Assembly: GCF_002775205.1 (NCBI RefSeq)
Contig: NC_036460.1
Span: 23,516,751-23,580,750 of the forward strand
Length of the DNA: 64,000 nt
Reading direction: 5' to 3'
Origin: Xiphophorus maculatus
Lineage: Eukaryota > Chordata > Actinopteri > Cyprinodontiformes > Poeciliidae
Notes under the pieces: generated by a model
Seen by the model: only the letters and a program-made list of their open reading frames with translations
What the model was told of the DNA's origin: nothing
Databases searched by the model: none
Position numbers and translations under genes: made by a program
Shown here: piece after piece, positions 46,099-57,945 of the stretch
Numbering within the stretch: position 1 is the stretch's first letter
How the letters are laid out: each line of letters opens with the position of its first letter

Positions 46099-46133
46099 TT
46101 TATATGCTGCTCTTCAAAGGAGCAGCATATAAA
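46099..46133. repeat. Perfect 14-bp inverted repeat with 7-nt loop
   Basis: Arms TTTATATGCTGCTC and exact complement, loop TTCAAAG. Confidence 0.85.
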
Positions 46134-49100
46134 TGGAAAGATTTTTCTGCTTCCTACCCTGAACCTTTAGGGAAAACCTTTGAAAATCTTCCTCCAAGGA
46201 AGCTACAACCTTTTGATTCTGGGATTTATTTTCTCGACAGAACAGTCCTTTATTCACATAAACATCTTAATTATTAAATCCTCTCTGAATTATGACAGAA
46301 CATACTTGTCAGCCAGCCATCAGGTTTTATGTAAACTGAGAGACGGATGATGATGGACTTCAAACCGCACTTACGTACGATGAGTGTACAAGCGTTCGTT
46401 GCGGCTGACATGGTATTCGAACTATGAATAAAATTTGGAACGGGTTTTTTTTTGCTGCGGGGCCCTTACAGGAACGCAGACGACTGACGACTGACGACTG
46501 ACGAAAGCAATTTGATGTTTATGTTGGTGTATTTTTCTGTGCGGGATAAACACTCACTTTGTGCTCTGTAATTGTTGTCACGGTGAGACATTTGATTATG
46601 TACTTTTAAGGGATATTTTGTTTAATAGAGTAAACACATCATCATTCTACCTGAATGTTAGTTTATAGTTTCCGTTCTTCTGAGGGAAAAGTTCGTGCAG
46701 ATGTTTAAAATGCTAAATTTAGTGCTAGATTTTTAGTAGCCAAGGTCGCAGTCAGCATTCCTCTCTAAAGATTTATTTTAATAAAAATGGCTGTAAAGTG
46801 CTGACTTTGAGCTTCAGGCTGCGGAATCACACAGGTGCACGGTGTTGATATAGAAATTTAAAGTACTTCACTGCAGTATTTCAAAGCATTATTGTACTTT
46901 TAGTTAATGGGCACAAACGTCTTGGTAACTTCTATTCTTATATACCCAAATAAACACAAAACAACTGAACAAATTACAGAAAATAACTTTCGTTCATAGA
47001 AATTCCTTGAGGCTTCAAGCAGAGCGGTTCAGCATCTGGACGTTGTATTGCAGATGCCTAAAGATGAATTGCAATTGCCTTAATTATATAAGAGATGCTC
47101 TTTTTAGGATTTACAAGAACAAGGAAAAAACCACAAGGAATATGTGCAATTAGATAATCATAACTTTTACCAATAAGATTGTAATCACAGTGTTTTATTA
47201 TTGTGCAGCTGTAGCATTGATCAGTTGCTCTTTCATTCATTTTCAGTTCTTTTTTGAGTGTTTATTTAACTCCTTAATTCTACACCTATGAGTTAGTAAA
47301 ACATACACTCAACATAACATAAACACTCGAGGTTTAAGTCAGTGTTTTGTTTACACGTAGCAGGCAACTTAGCAAAGAATCTTCAGCTTTGTTCCAAATA
47401 GTCTGTCACAGAATCACAATTTAGCCTGGTCACTTTCTTAAAATACAGAGGTGACCATGGTATGACAGACAAGATGTCACCCAAAAACTTGTCCTCATAA
47501 TTAACTAAAAATTAGTTGGTCCACTCCGCCGGTGAAGTGCGCAGCAACAGGGAGTGGGGAAGCATGCAGTGCAAATCCGGGTGACAGGAATCGTTGTGTT
47601 GGATGAAGCAGTAACACCAAAAAGGCCCTCACAAAGTAATTTACATTCATCTTATTGGCAACTGCAGGGCCTTGAGGCTTGACTGCAGCTCCCGGGAGCA
47701 TGTTCTTTACTCGCCCTATGGAGTGAGGCCTCCATCTCTGGCCATAACTTTTAGCCCGTGATTAGCTTTCCTCATGTCTGCAGAGATCATGTTTAAAATA
47801 TAAAAACAAAACACTCCAACAGCATCACTCAGCAGTACATATAAAGAAAACACAATATCATCAAATTGATCATGTTAATTATTCTTGGCCAAATAAGCAG
47901 TTCAACTGAAGAAACGGATTTAGCTTAAAGCTAAATAGTTCTAGACAGCACTAAACTTCCTGTTTGCTCCAGAGAGGCTTTACATTTTAGTTTAGTTTGT
48001 TTTGTTTGCATTCACTGCCCCCTGATTTATTGTCACTCTGGGTAGTGATCCATCATTGTTGATGAAGATCAGCAGAAGGAAGTTTTAGAATTAAAGCGTT
48101 AGAAAGTGAAGAGTGCTTTGAAACACTGAACTGTTTTTTATTATTACATCTCATTCATGATGAGATTCGATGACATTATTTAAGCATCTTTTTGGGGGGG
48201 TTGATTGGTGTTCATTTATCACCATCAAACATAATCAAATCTATCCACTTTGATTATATTTCTTTAATGCGTGCAGAAATATATTCAAAACCAAACAGAT
48301 GAGACGGACATCTGAAAGTATTTTGTTGTCTTTTTTTTTACCTTTCCAACTTGTAAAAAGTGGTACGAGTTAAAAAAAAATGTTTCAGTGAGCTCTTACA
48401 TCACGGTGTGTTTCTGTGGTCACCCACTGTTTACAACAATCTGCCACTGAGATGATAAATACCAACAACGGGACGAGGAACACAGAGCAGAGCGAAGCGA
48501 AGAGGTGAATAATGTAGATGCAAATAGTGCTCTTTGCATCTCAAATGACCAGCCCTCAGTCTTCACGACGTGTCAATAAACGCGCAATAAATACGCCCCG
48601 CGTTCCCAAGCCAAAACACACTCGCATCCTAAAATACCGCGGCTCTGACGACTGAGATAGTACCGCTCATCAAATTTATGCGTGAGCGAACCCAGGCTAA
48701 ATTTACTGGCAAGCGAGCCAACTTACGCAATCCCTCCCTGGTCTCCCTCCTGTCTGTTCGGTGGCTTCAGAGTCTTGCATCTCAAAGTATCCCAGCCCAC
48801 CCCAGGATCCCACCCCCACAATACACGCTACAACTTTGACACTATTCCTGTAGCAGCACAAAAATACCAGCACCTCCAAGAACAGACGCCGAGCCCGTCA
48901 GAGCATCATCACATCCCACATGGCAGCTGGGAGGGAGAGAGAGAGAGAGAGAGAAGGAAGGAGAGCAGGTGGAGAGATGAGCACAACTGCTGTTGAGAAA
49001 TAAAGAATCAACAGAGAAACTCAGGCTTTTCTATTCGCAGCTTTTAATCCAGGCAGATCTGATGCAAACTGTTTCTCTACGCTTTGATCTGGATCAGCTC

Positions 49101-51175
49101 TCCTCCTTTCAGACAGCTTGTGCAAAGCTTCTGATTCACCTTTAAGACACAACGTAGAGTCACCTCAACACCAACTCATAGAAAACTTTAATAACGTTTA
49201 GGAAATCTTCAGTTTATTCCGCTACATTATTGGCATAAAGTTGCAAAGGTGCAGTCATAAGGAGGGACTCATTATACGACACATAAAATGATTTTTTAAA
49301 AAAACGACTTGGGTGCACATGTTTGAATTTTTTGTTAATCCCAAAGGTTCAGCTTAGAAGGTCGAACCTTGAATACTTTTGTTGAGTCAGTACGTCACAG
49401 GGTCTCCTCCCAGTGAGACCCAGAACACGCTGGAGGTGGATGCACTTTTTTCTTTTTCTGCCGTATTTCTTTCTGGATATTTGATTCACTCTTTATACCA
49501 GAGTTGGTCGATTTATTGTGAATTATGTTGATTTACCGGCACAGTTTACAAATTTCCAACTGAGTTGAGGATGGAGTTTTGGGAAATCAATCCCAGCATC
49601 TTAATCTAAGCCAACTTCGTTTGTTTCAAAACAAGCACTGGTGTGTACACCCCCCTCAAGCTCTGACTACATAATGCTATGTTCTTAAAGGGTGCGGGGG
49701 GATTACGGAAAATCGACTTTGTTTATCTTTGTATCTTGTTTTAATGTGATTTCCTCATCAAAAACACAACTGGAGCACTTCTTTGATTCTTTCATAAATG
49801 TTTGAGAAATCCTTGAATTTTCCCCTGGCAGCCAGTCAGGGTTAGCCAAGCGCTTGCTCCCACAAAGCACTGCTTTTTCCACAACGCCATTCCTCACAGA
49901 TCTCCCCTCCCGAATCAGCTCCTCCAGACTAGCGACAGCAGCAGCAATTAGGAAACACCTGGTGGAACTGCTCAAGTGTGCTTGGCTTATTAAATGAACC
50001 ACAAGCTCCTAAGAACATATGCAAACGGCATAATGAGAAGCATTGTTGTGATGATGACCTGAAGGCGGAGAAGGCGGAAAGAGCTTCTTAAAGAGACAGA
50101 GACCCAATTTCAAAGAGTCAAAATGCAAAGTCAAACTTCTTTTAAGTTATGTGTGATATACAATATTTTTTATAGCAACTGGAGGTTAATTGATTGTGCT
50201 ATAAAATTGCCTGGAAATTTTATAGCACGGCATGGTTTATAATGCCCCTTTAAATGCAAAATGCTGTCAATGACTACATTTGACACAGGAAAGGACAAAC
50301 ATTAAGTTTAGTTAGAAGGTCTGAGTTTCTTTTATTTATGTAAATATTCATTTACATTAATATATGGTTTCTTGTATGACTTTTTAAATGTTCCTCACTC
50401 CAAGTCCCATTGTCATATGACAAAAAAATCTTTTGGAGAGTTTCAGTATTTAAAAGTCAAACACATGTGTTGGATCTAAAGACAAAGTTCAACTGTAGGC
50501 GGTCCTAAAAGAGAAAACATTTAGGGCTCTGCCCCACCTGTGTAGTCTACACACAGGTACAACTGTATGTTCAAAACGAATGAACAGATGTTGTGACTCC
50601 TTACGTTTCAACATAGAGACATTCAATTTGTCCAATTCTCCAGTTTAAGTCTCAGTACCTGTAAACCACAAATGACATCAGCTGCAGCTTCTTGCTGATT
50701 GTCAGTAACCACGCTGACGGCATACGGAGAACGAGGCTGCTGAATGTTGAGAACATCGGTGTGACTCTTGCGATGTGACTCGTGTCGCTCAAATAATAGA
50801 CGCTAGGAAACGAGGAGGAAGCCCAAGGCTCTGAGACCAACACAGGAATCAGTGAAACAGGTGAAAGTGAAAAAGAGTGCAAATCCCTGAAAAGACTCGT
50901 AAGACTCAGTGGGTTCTTTCTTTTCTCTCTTTCTCTCTCTTTTCTTGTTCTCCTCCTCTCTCTCTCCATCACAATGTCGATGGATGGTTGCTGAGGGCAA
51001 CCTGTGTGTACTCACCTAACGATGAACAGGAAGTGCTGTGTGAGTGAAGCGGCTATTTATAGCAGCATGTGTAGAAAGGACATTGGCTCACGGATGTACC
51101 TGTGTGTGTTGGGGTGGGGGAGTGTGTGGGGGTGGGGGTGGGGGTGTAGATGCAAGCACCTGTGATTGTGTGTAT

Positions 51176-51207
<32 letters not shown>

Positions 51208-52083
51208 GCAGCCAGTATGTAACAGGGAGGAGGAGGATGCAGATTGTGAGACTCAGACGTTTACTAGAGAGAACAGGAGGGGAGGATGATGGTGGGGAGC
51301 TAAGGATGGATGGAGGGAGTGAGGGAATGCAGTGGAGGAGGGGGCGAGTGTGTGTTGACGCTGTACGTGGCGTCAGCGCGATAAGAATAGAGATGGTGCG
51401 TATAGCTGAGACATCACCCTCACACTCTCTGTAGGGCAGGCGGTACTCACTCCGAGTGTGTGTGTGTGTGTCGGTGGGCACATGTGTGTACCCAGATATT
51501 TCCCAGAGTATGTTGATGTGGACATGGATGAGTAAACTGTTACACAGATTTTTAAAAATTATTTATTTATTTGCCTGTTATATAAGCGCAGTTATGTGAC
51601 CGTGTTTTTCCACGTTTGGTTTATAGGAACGCATTTTATTTATGTAAAGGAAATCTAAAGTGATTATGATATAGTATTTATTTTTTTATTTTAACGCCCT
51701 CCCCTTCCACTTGAAAATGTTCCTTTAAATCTCCACAATACCATTGCAGCTTGTCGCCCACGCTAGGAAAAAAAAGAAAAGAAAATCACACATATTAGAA
51801 AATAGTCTAATAAATGTCAGCTTTTTCTGAGTCAGCTTTTTATCAGAGTAGTTTAAAATTTAGAGAAAAAAAATATTTTGAAATTGTTTTGTGGCACAAA
51901 AAATATGTTTTATTTGCTTATTGCTGTAATAGCAAATCAGTTTAACAACCACAAGACTTCACTGGAGTAAATATTCAAATTATTAAATGAAGACTGGAAT
52001 AAGAGAAACAACTGTGTAGATCCATCTACTCTCTTATGGAGCTCTTGGTTTCCTTGACACACATTTACATTCAGATCATTGAA
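46134..52083. other. Gene-poor stretch with no recognised feature apart from simple repeats
   Basis: Contains short tandem units (GACTGAC at about 46,482-46,503), GA-rich runs (48,937-48,965; 50,930-50,970 as CT) and no exon I could support on either strand. Confidence 0.45.
51180..51207. repeat. (GA)n microsatellite
   Basis: About 12 GA units in a purine-rich neighbourhood, with G-rich GTGGGG repeats just to the left (51,107-51,146). Confidence 0.8.
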
Positions 52084-53273
52084 TAAATATTAATATGGAA
52101 GATATTAAAAATGTTCACCAATGCAAACCTTTCTGGACCTTTGTTAACAAAAAAGAAAAGCAGTCCCCCCTAATTGCCTGCAAGCCTTTTATCACTGTGA
52201 AGAGATTTTGTTTCGTCTTTCATTGGAGTATTGCTGAAATAAGAGGACATTTCAAGCACAAGTCTTTAATTCAGTCAGATTTAAGTCAGGACTTTGACTG
52301 GACCACACTAAAATCTTTCGGTTTTCTTTGACTACTCAGAGCTTACTGACAGGAAATCTTTCCCCTTTAGTATTTTCTGTTAGAGAATAGAATGGGTTCA
52401 CCATCAAGCACCATGTTTGACTTAAGGTATGCTAATCTTCTTTTTCTGAAATCCAGAGTTAGGTTTACATCGGACGTAACAAGCTTTCCGAAAAGTTCCA
52501 CTTTTAATTTATTTTTTTTGATAAAGGTGAGCTTGGCCTTTGTGCTGCTTTTGGTCTGCGGTGGTTTTGGACGGGGCGCTCTGGTTTCTTATCGTTGAAT
52601 CATGAACGCTGCTGACCTTAACTGAGGCAAGTGGGGCCTGCAGGGAATAGCTTGTTGTTCTGGGTTCTTTCGTGACCTTCTGGGTAAATCGTTGCTGTGC
52701 TCTTACAGTCATTTTGGTCGGCTCCCAGAAAGGTTTTCCAATAACGCATAATGTGGTTCACTGGAGTCACGAAGCCTTAGAAATGACTTCGTAACACTTT
52801 GATGTCAGCAACCTTCTCGGGTTTTTTTTTCCTTGCACTAGTGGCCTTTTATTGGCAGCTGCCAGACAGGAAATGGGCAGAGAGAGGAGTTGGGAAGACA
52901 TGCAGCAAAGGTCTGAATGTTGGGAATCGAACTCAGGACTATAACGTTTGTGACGCCTGTTCTACCACGACACCACGCACCATCCTTCTCTGATTTGTTC
53001 TCAATTTAAACCTGATGTGTTGGGGATTTTCTAGATTTTTTTTTATGGTGGCTGATTTTTAGACCTTTGCTGAGGTAGATAATATTGGCTTCACATGTAT
53101 CGGCCGATAAATGACCAAAAAAAAAAAGTTTCAAAAATAAAAAAAATATCAAGAAAACTGGTGGCAATAAGTTGTTTCATCCCTAGTTAGCATTCGTTTA
53201 ATTATCCGACATATTAAATGTGGGAAACAAAAGTAATCTGTAAAGGTGCTAATACTTTTTCATACCACTGTAT
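52084..53273. mobile_element. Larger relic of an abundant teleost DNA element, interrupted by a SINE
   Basis: Recognisable family pieces in order: TCAGGACTTTGACTGGACCA (about 52,288), ACCATGTTTGACTTAAGGTA (52,411), CTGACCTTAACTGAGGCAAG (52,612), GTGACCTTCTGGGTAAATCG (52,673), then the SINE, then a terminus-like CTAATACTTTTTCATACCAC (53,253). Appears to be the same family as 41,064. The left terminus is eroded. Confidence 0.6.
52819..52983 (-). mobile_element. tRNA-derived SINE, nested in a DNA transposon relic
   Basis: On the minus strand it begins GGTGCGTGGTGTCGTGG, has a tRNA-like B box (GAGTTCGATTCC) and ends in a poly-A run. A 7-bp direct repeat CCTTCTC flanks it (52,812-52,818 and 52,984-52,990). 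It shares the body and CACTAG(A/T)GC tail with the SINE at 54,040 but is more diverged. Confidence 0.75.
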
Positions 53274-53632
53274 TGTCACTAAATGTTTCTCAGGAAGGAA
53301 GCATTTATTTATAATAAAAAAACATTTCAAAAAAGTAAGGCTATATAAAAGTTAAAAAGACAGATATGCTGCTCTAAAACTGAGATCTGACAGAAAAATT
53401 AGCTCACAGGACTCTTAATCATTTTCAGATTTTACTAAACAATTGTGCTTCATCAGCTGGATTCGCACCATGATCCAAACAGAGAGAGAGAGCGTTAGGT
53501 GAGGCTTCCTGTTTGGAGACATTTTAAGCTGCGTGCTCCTCTCCTTCTGCTGGTGCCTTCCATTAATGACTTTAATTCTCAGCTTTGCAACCATACTCCC
53601 CCTTGGAACCCAAAGACCAACCATCATAAAAC

Positions 53633-53673
53633 CTCTTCCTGGCAGGGTGTTTACCACACCCTGCCAGGAAGAG
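53633..53673. repeat. Perfect 18-bp inverted repeat with 5-nt loop
   Basis: Arms CTCTTCCTGGCAGGGTGT and exact complement, loop TTACC. GC-rich against an AT-rich background. Not part of any element recognised here. Confidence 0.9.
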
Positions 53674-54039
53674 TGTGGGAATAGCACGGCTACATCAGAA
53701 ATTGCTATTAATTAAGATCAGAACTAAAATGGTTTTTGGCCATTTTCAATAAAAACTGTTTGTGTATAGTTAACGTTAGTGCCTTTAAGAATTAAATCTG
53801 TTTGTTTTATAACCAGCTTTTAACTGGTCGTGACCTTTCTTTTCCCCCCTTTTATTTAGTATCTTTTTTCAGATCTTGAACGTTGATGTTTTTAATAAAA
53901 TAGTAAGAATGTAATTGGTTTATTTTTTTAAGACTTCTCTAGTCAGGAAAGGAAACAATCCGCTCTGGGACCATAACGTCCAGGGGTGGCAGAGGGGGGC
54001 ACACTCCTCTAGGATTGGCTGGCTTAAAAATGCCAGCCA

Positions 54040-54250
54040 GGGCGTGGCGTAGTGGTGTAGGGGATAGCACGACCCAAGTTTGGAGGCCTTGAGTCTTCGA
54101 CGCGGCTGTCGCAGGTTCGATTCCCGGACCCGGTGACAATTACCACATGTCTTCCCCCCTCTCCTTCCTCCTTTTCTGTCAGCCTACTTTCATGTGAGGG
54201 ACACTAGAGCCCACAAAAAGACCCCTTGGAGGGGTAACAAAAAAAAAAAA
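54040..54250 (+). mobile_element. tRNA-derived SINE, full length
   Basis: Starts GGGCGTGGCGTAGTGGTGTA, with an A-box-like segment; a perfect B box GGTTCGATTCC at 54,114-54,124; then a SINE body with CCACATGTCTTCCCCCC and GGGACACTAGAGCCCAC; ends in an A-run. Flanked by identical 8-bp duplications GCCAGCCA (54,032-54,039 and 54,251-54,258). Not a functional tRNA gene: no acceptor stem can be closed after the B box. Confidence 0.85.
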
Positions 54251-54601
54251 GCCAGCCAATCATCTATCAAGTAGAATTACACAAAGGTATTTCAGCTTCC
54301 CAAGCTGCATTTTCTTTCAGACGTTTTAGATATGCTCTACAGAAAAAATAAATCAGCTAATTAGCTAAATTTTCCACAAATAATTTGGAGTTGAGCTCCA
54401 GGGAATCTGTGCGGGTGCTCCATGGTATGCCGTCATTAGCAGGTAAGAAAATAAGCAGAGAACAAAACAATGATGTCCAAAAAGTAAAAAACATAACAAA
54501 AGTCTGTTTCCTGGGAATAAAAACAGAGAAATAAAGAGGTTTCCACGGTAGCAGGAGGAGCTGTATCGGTTTTAAAGGAAGAGTTGAAGACCTTTCCTAA
54601 T

Positions 54602-54607
54602 TTTATT
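54602..54607 (-). terminator. Candidate polyadenylation signal of capn12
   Basis: On the minus strand this reads AATAAA, about 380 nt after the capn12 stop codon. It is the first such hexamer I noticed downstream of the stop. No transcript evidence. Confidence 0.35.
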
Positions 54608-54985
54608 TAGATATGGGCAGAAAGTCATAGCAAATATAAAAAGGATGCATCAAGTTTAACTGGCAAAAATCATGAAAACTTTAATCTAAGTCGGTTCAAA
54701 ACTTGGAAGAAAAAAAACACTGGGTTATATTTAGTCGGCTAAATAAAAAACAAAAAGTTTGAATATGAAAGTGAAAGCTTGAAGCAGTCTATTTTTTTTT
54801 TAAATTAAGAAAATAATTTCTAAAGAACCATTCAGAAATATTTAACCACTATTCAAGTTGTTGATACAAGAGCAAGAAAACTTAAACGAAAAGAGCTTTT
54901 CTTGTAGAACACGTTACATTTTTGTTATTTTATCCCACTGGCGGCTCGTCTCGCTCCATCTGTAGCTCATCTTCATGCTGCTCCT

Positions 54986-57914
54986 TTACAGAGCCAGAAA
55001 CCGAAGCAGCCACTGAGCAAAAAGGAGAGCAGAAAGGTCCTGGTCAGATCTCACCGGTCAGTGTGAACTCGTGATACGAGGAAAACATTTCTCTACTCAC
55101 AGAGTTGATGCCTCTGTCTTTCACCTCTGGGCTCGTCTCGACCTCAAACAGAGCTGAGGAGAAGGGAGGAACATATCACTGCATGTTGCGTCTTCTCAGA
55201 AAGACGACACACACACACACACAAAAAGAAAATCATGCACATGCTAATTATCTCAAGAGCACAAATTAAATGTTCCAGGTAAAACACTAAACTGTAATTA
55301 ACAGCTCAGAAAATAATTGACAGCGAGTGCTTAAGGAAAACAGAAATGATCTGAGGTATGTTCCGACTGCAGGGATATTTTCCAGGTACTAACCCGATTC
55401 TCCGAGGCCCATTTCTTCCCTCCTCTGTTTTCAATTTTACTTTGTGTTTAAAAGGTTTAAATTAAGTTACCAGGGGAGAAATTTACCCAGGAAACAAACC
55501 CTGGTAGGTAGGATCTGCTAGGGTCTGTTTTACATTTGCAAGGATGTTTTGGGCAAAGTTGTGTCAAGGAAAAGTCTCCAATGAGACCAAGCGGCGCATT
55601 CCAGCCTTGAATAGTCAAAGAGCAGCATTTATTAGTTTGCGTGAGATCTATTCTACTTATTATTAACTAGGTGTGAGTTACCGAAGAGTTTGCGCAGCCT
55701 CGAGACACAGGAGACGAAGCCATGGAAGGACAGGTGAGGCTCTCCGCCCACAAAGCGCTCAGAAAGGAGCTGGACTACTTTGCCGTCACACGTCATTCCT
55801 GGCAAACAAAAAGGACAAGCAGAGGTGCAAATGCAGCAGCAGTCTGCGTGTTGGGGTGCGTGTTGTCGTCGTTTGGCGTTCCCGTTCATACCGACGGCTT
55901 CTAGTGCCAAGCTGAGCTCGAAGGGGCTGATGCTTCCAGAAGAGTCCTCATCGAACTGAACAAAGACGGACTGAAGAGGAAAAGAAACATTAGGGACAGA
56001 ACCACCACCTTCTTTGTCCTGCTTAAGTAACGACCCTTCAGGTGTGAGCTTCACCTGCAGAGTGAGCAGGTCGGCCAGCACGATCTCTGCTTGCTCACGG
56101 CTGAGAGTGGCGCGCCCCTCGGTCTGCCGACAGCGTTAAGACGACAGCAGGAGGTGAAGTTATGAGGACAGAGACAGTTTGTGCGGCTGAGTGAACCATC
56201 AGTGGCACAGGAATACAAAAAGACAGGAAGAGTGAGTGGAGGACAAAAGGATACATCCTCTCCGAAGATGATCTGTCTGCATGTCTCCAGAGGCAGATGG
56301 CAACTTTTGTCAAACACTGTTTTTGGGACAGAAAGACGGGACAGTAGTGAAAGACGACAAGTGTCTATACTTCACATTCACAAACCAAGATAAGTTTATT
56401 TTTGCCTCACTATAGCAACAAGCCACCGTCTAGACGGATGACCTCTGATTCCACTCTTCATGTCATATTGCTGCTTTGGCGCCATCTAGTGGCTAAAAAG
56501 AACTACAGCAGCGTCCGTTGCCGACGATGTGAGCGTCGCATTAAATCACAGATCAAACCTGAGTTGATCAGCTCCATGATCTCTTGAGCGTTCAGTCTGT
56601 CATCCTGCAGGAGGAAAAACAAAAATCACAGTAAAATCCAAAATTTTTGTAATATATTGCTGAGGTCACGAAGGGGAGTAACCCTTACTGGGCCGGCCTT
56701 CTCATCAAAAGTCTTCTCAACTTTGGTTTGGTCCTCCGGGACGAGAGGAGCGGCCATAACCTGAGTGACAGGCACAGTTTAACCCAATCGGTCAGGAGGA
56801 ATCTCTTGAAGCCGAGTGTGTGTAAACTCACTGGTAGGTAGTCAGAGGAGCAGGTGAAGTCCTGAACCCTGGACAGGAAGGAAAACAGCAAATTTCCAGT
56901 GAATCTCTTTAAAGCCGTTCTTTATTTGAAGCCCACTTCACACTGCAAGATTTTGTGCAAGAGCCCGACATGTTAATTTGGCTCTGGCTTGTTCAATGAA
57001 CCGTGTCGTCGCTGATGGTCCTCTGGCCGATCAGGGCTTCATGGCTTGTCCAAGTCGCTACTGTCCCAGCTGGGTTGTGTGACCAACTTTATGACATTGA
57101 CGGAAACAAAGGTGGAAGAGTTCAAGTCGCTCAAGTAAAGTGTCAAATCGCTTTCGGGTCAAATTTTTACCTGCCAAGCACTTTGTGTAAACTAAAGTGC
57201 TTGTATTACACGTTTTCATAGGGGTTCGTCTATCCTTACATGATTTTCTAGAACAAGTTTTTCTTGAGAAGCTGGTGCTTTTCCCATGCGTCATAAAACA
57301 AAACTCTGGCTACAAGCTAGCTGCTCTGTCTTTTCTGCCAAATATCTTGCAGCTTCTTCACTCTCTGTTAATTCACAGCTGTTTTACTTAAACAGAAATG
57401 GCTGACAGTCTGTTGTAAGGTATTATAATTTAAGTCCTGAACACATGTTGTAGTTTAATGCACACTTCCGATAATAAATCCCAAGGGCGTAGGTTTGGTC
57501 TAAGTTTTGGTGGGACCTTACAACTTACTGACCAACCAACCCCCCCCAAACCCCTAACCCTGCACCGACCATTTTTGACCAGTGTTGGCTTAATAACCCC
57601 CTGCCCCCAACCATAACCATAACTTGATCATGCATCTTGTGTATACAACCAGATACAGTCATACTCAGCAGATCAGTTCAAGAACACTTCACTTTTTTCT
57701 TTTCAAAATTCAGCAAACATTACAAGTAAGATCAAAAGAAATATCCTCTGGATCTACTGATTATACAACAAACACAATTGCAGATAAGAACAAAAAATGA
57801 CTTCTTGCACTTCAGGAAAAAGATCCAATTGTTGAGATATTATGCATTTAAGAGGAAAAAAGATTCATAAAATAACAAATAAATCAATAATAAAATAAAA
57901 TAATATATTATAAT

Positions 57915-57945
<31 letters not shown>

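Noticed and set aside
48682..48996. 104-codon open frame on the plus strand
   Set aside because: Composition follows simple GA repeats at its end; no homology recognised.
54040..54124. Possible tRNA gene (A and B boxes)
   Set aside because: No closing acceptor stem after the B box; the body, A-tail and target duplication make it a SINE.
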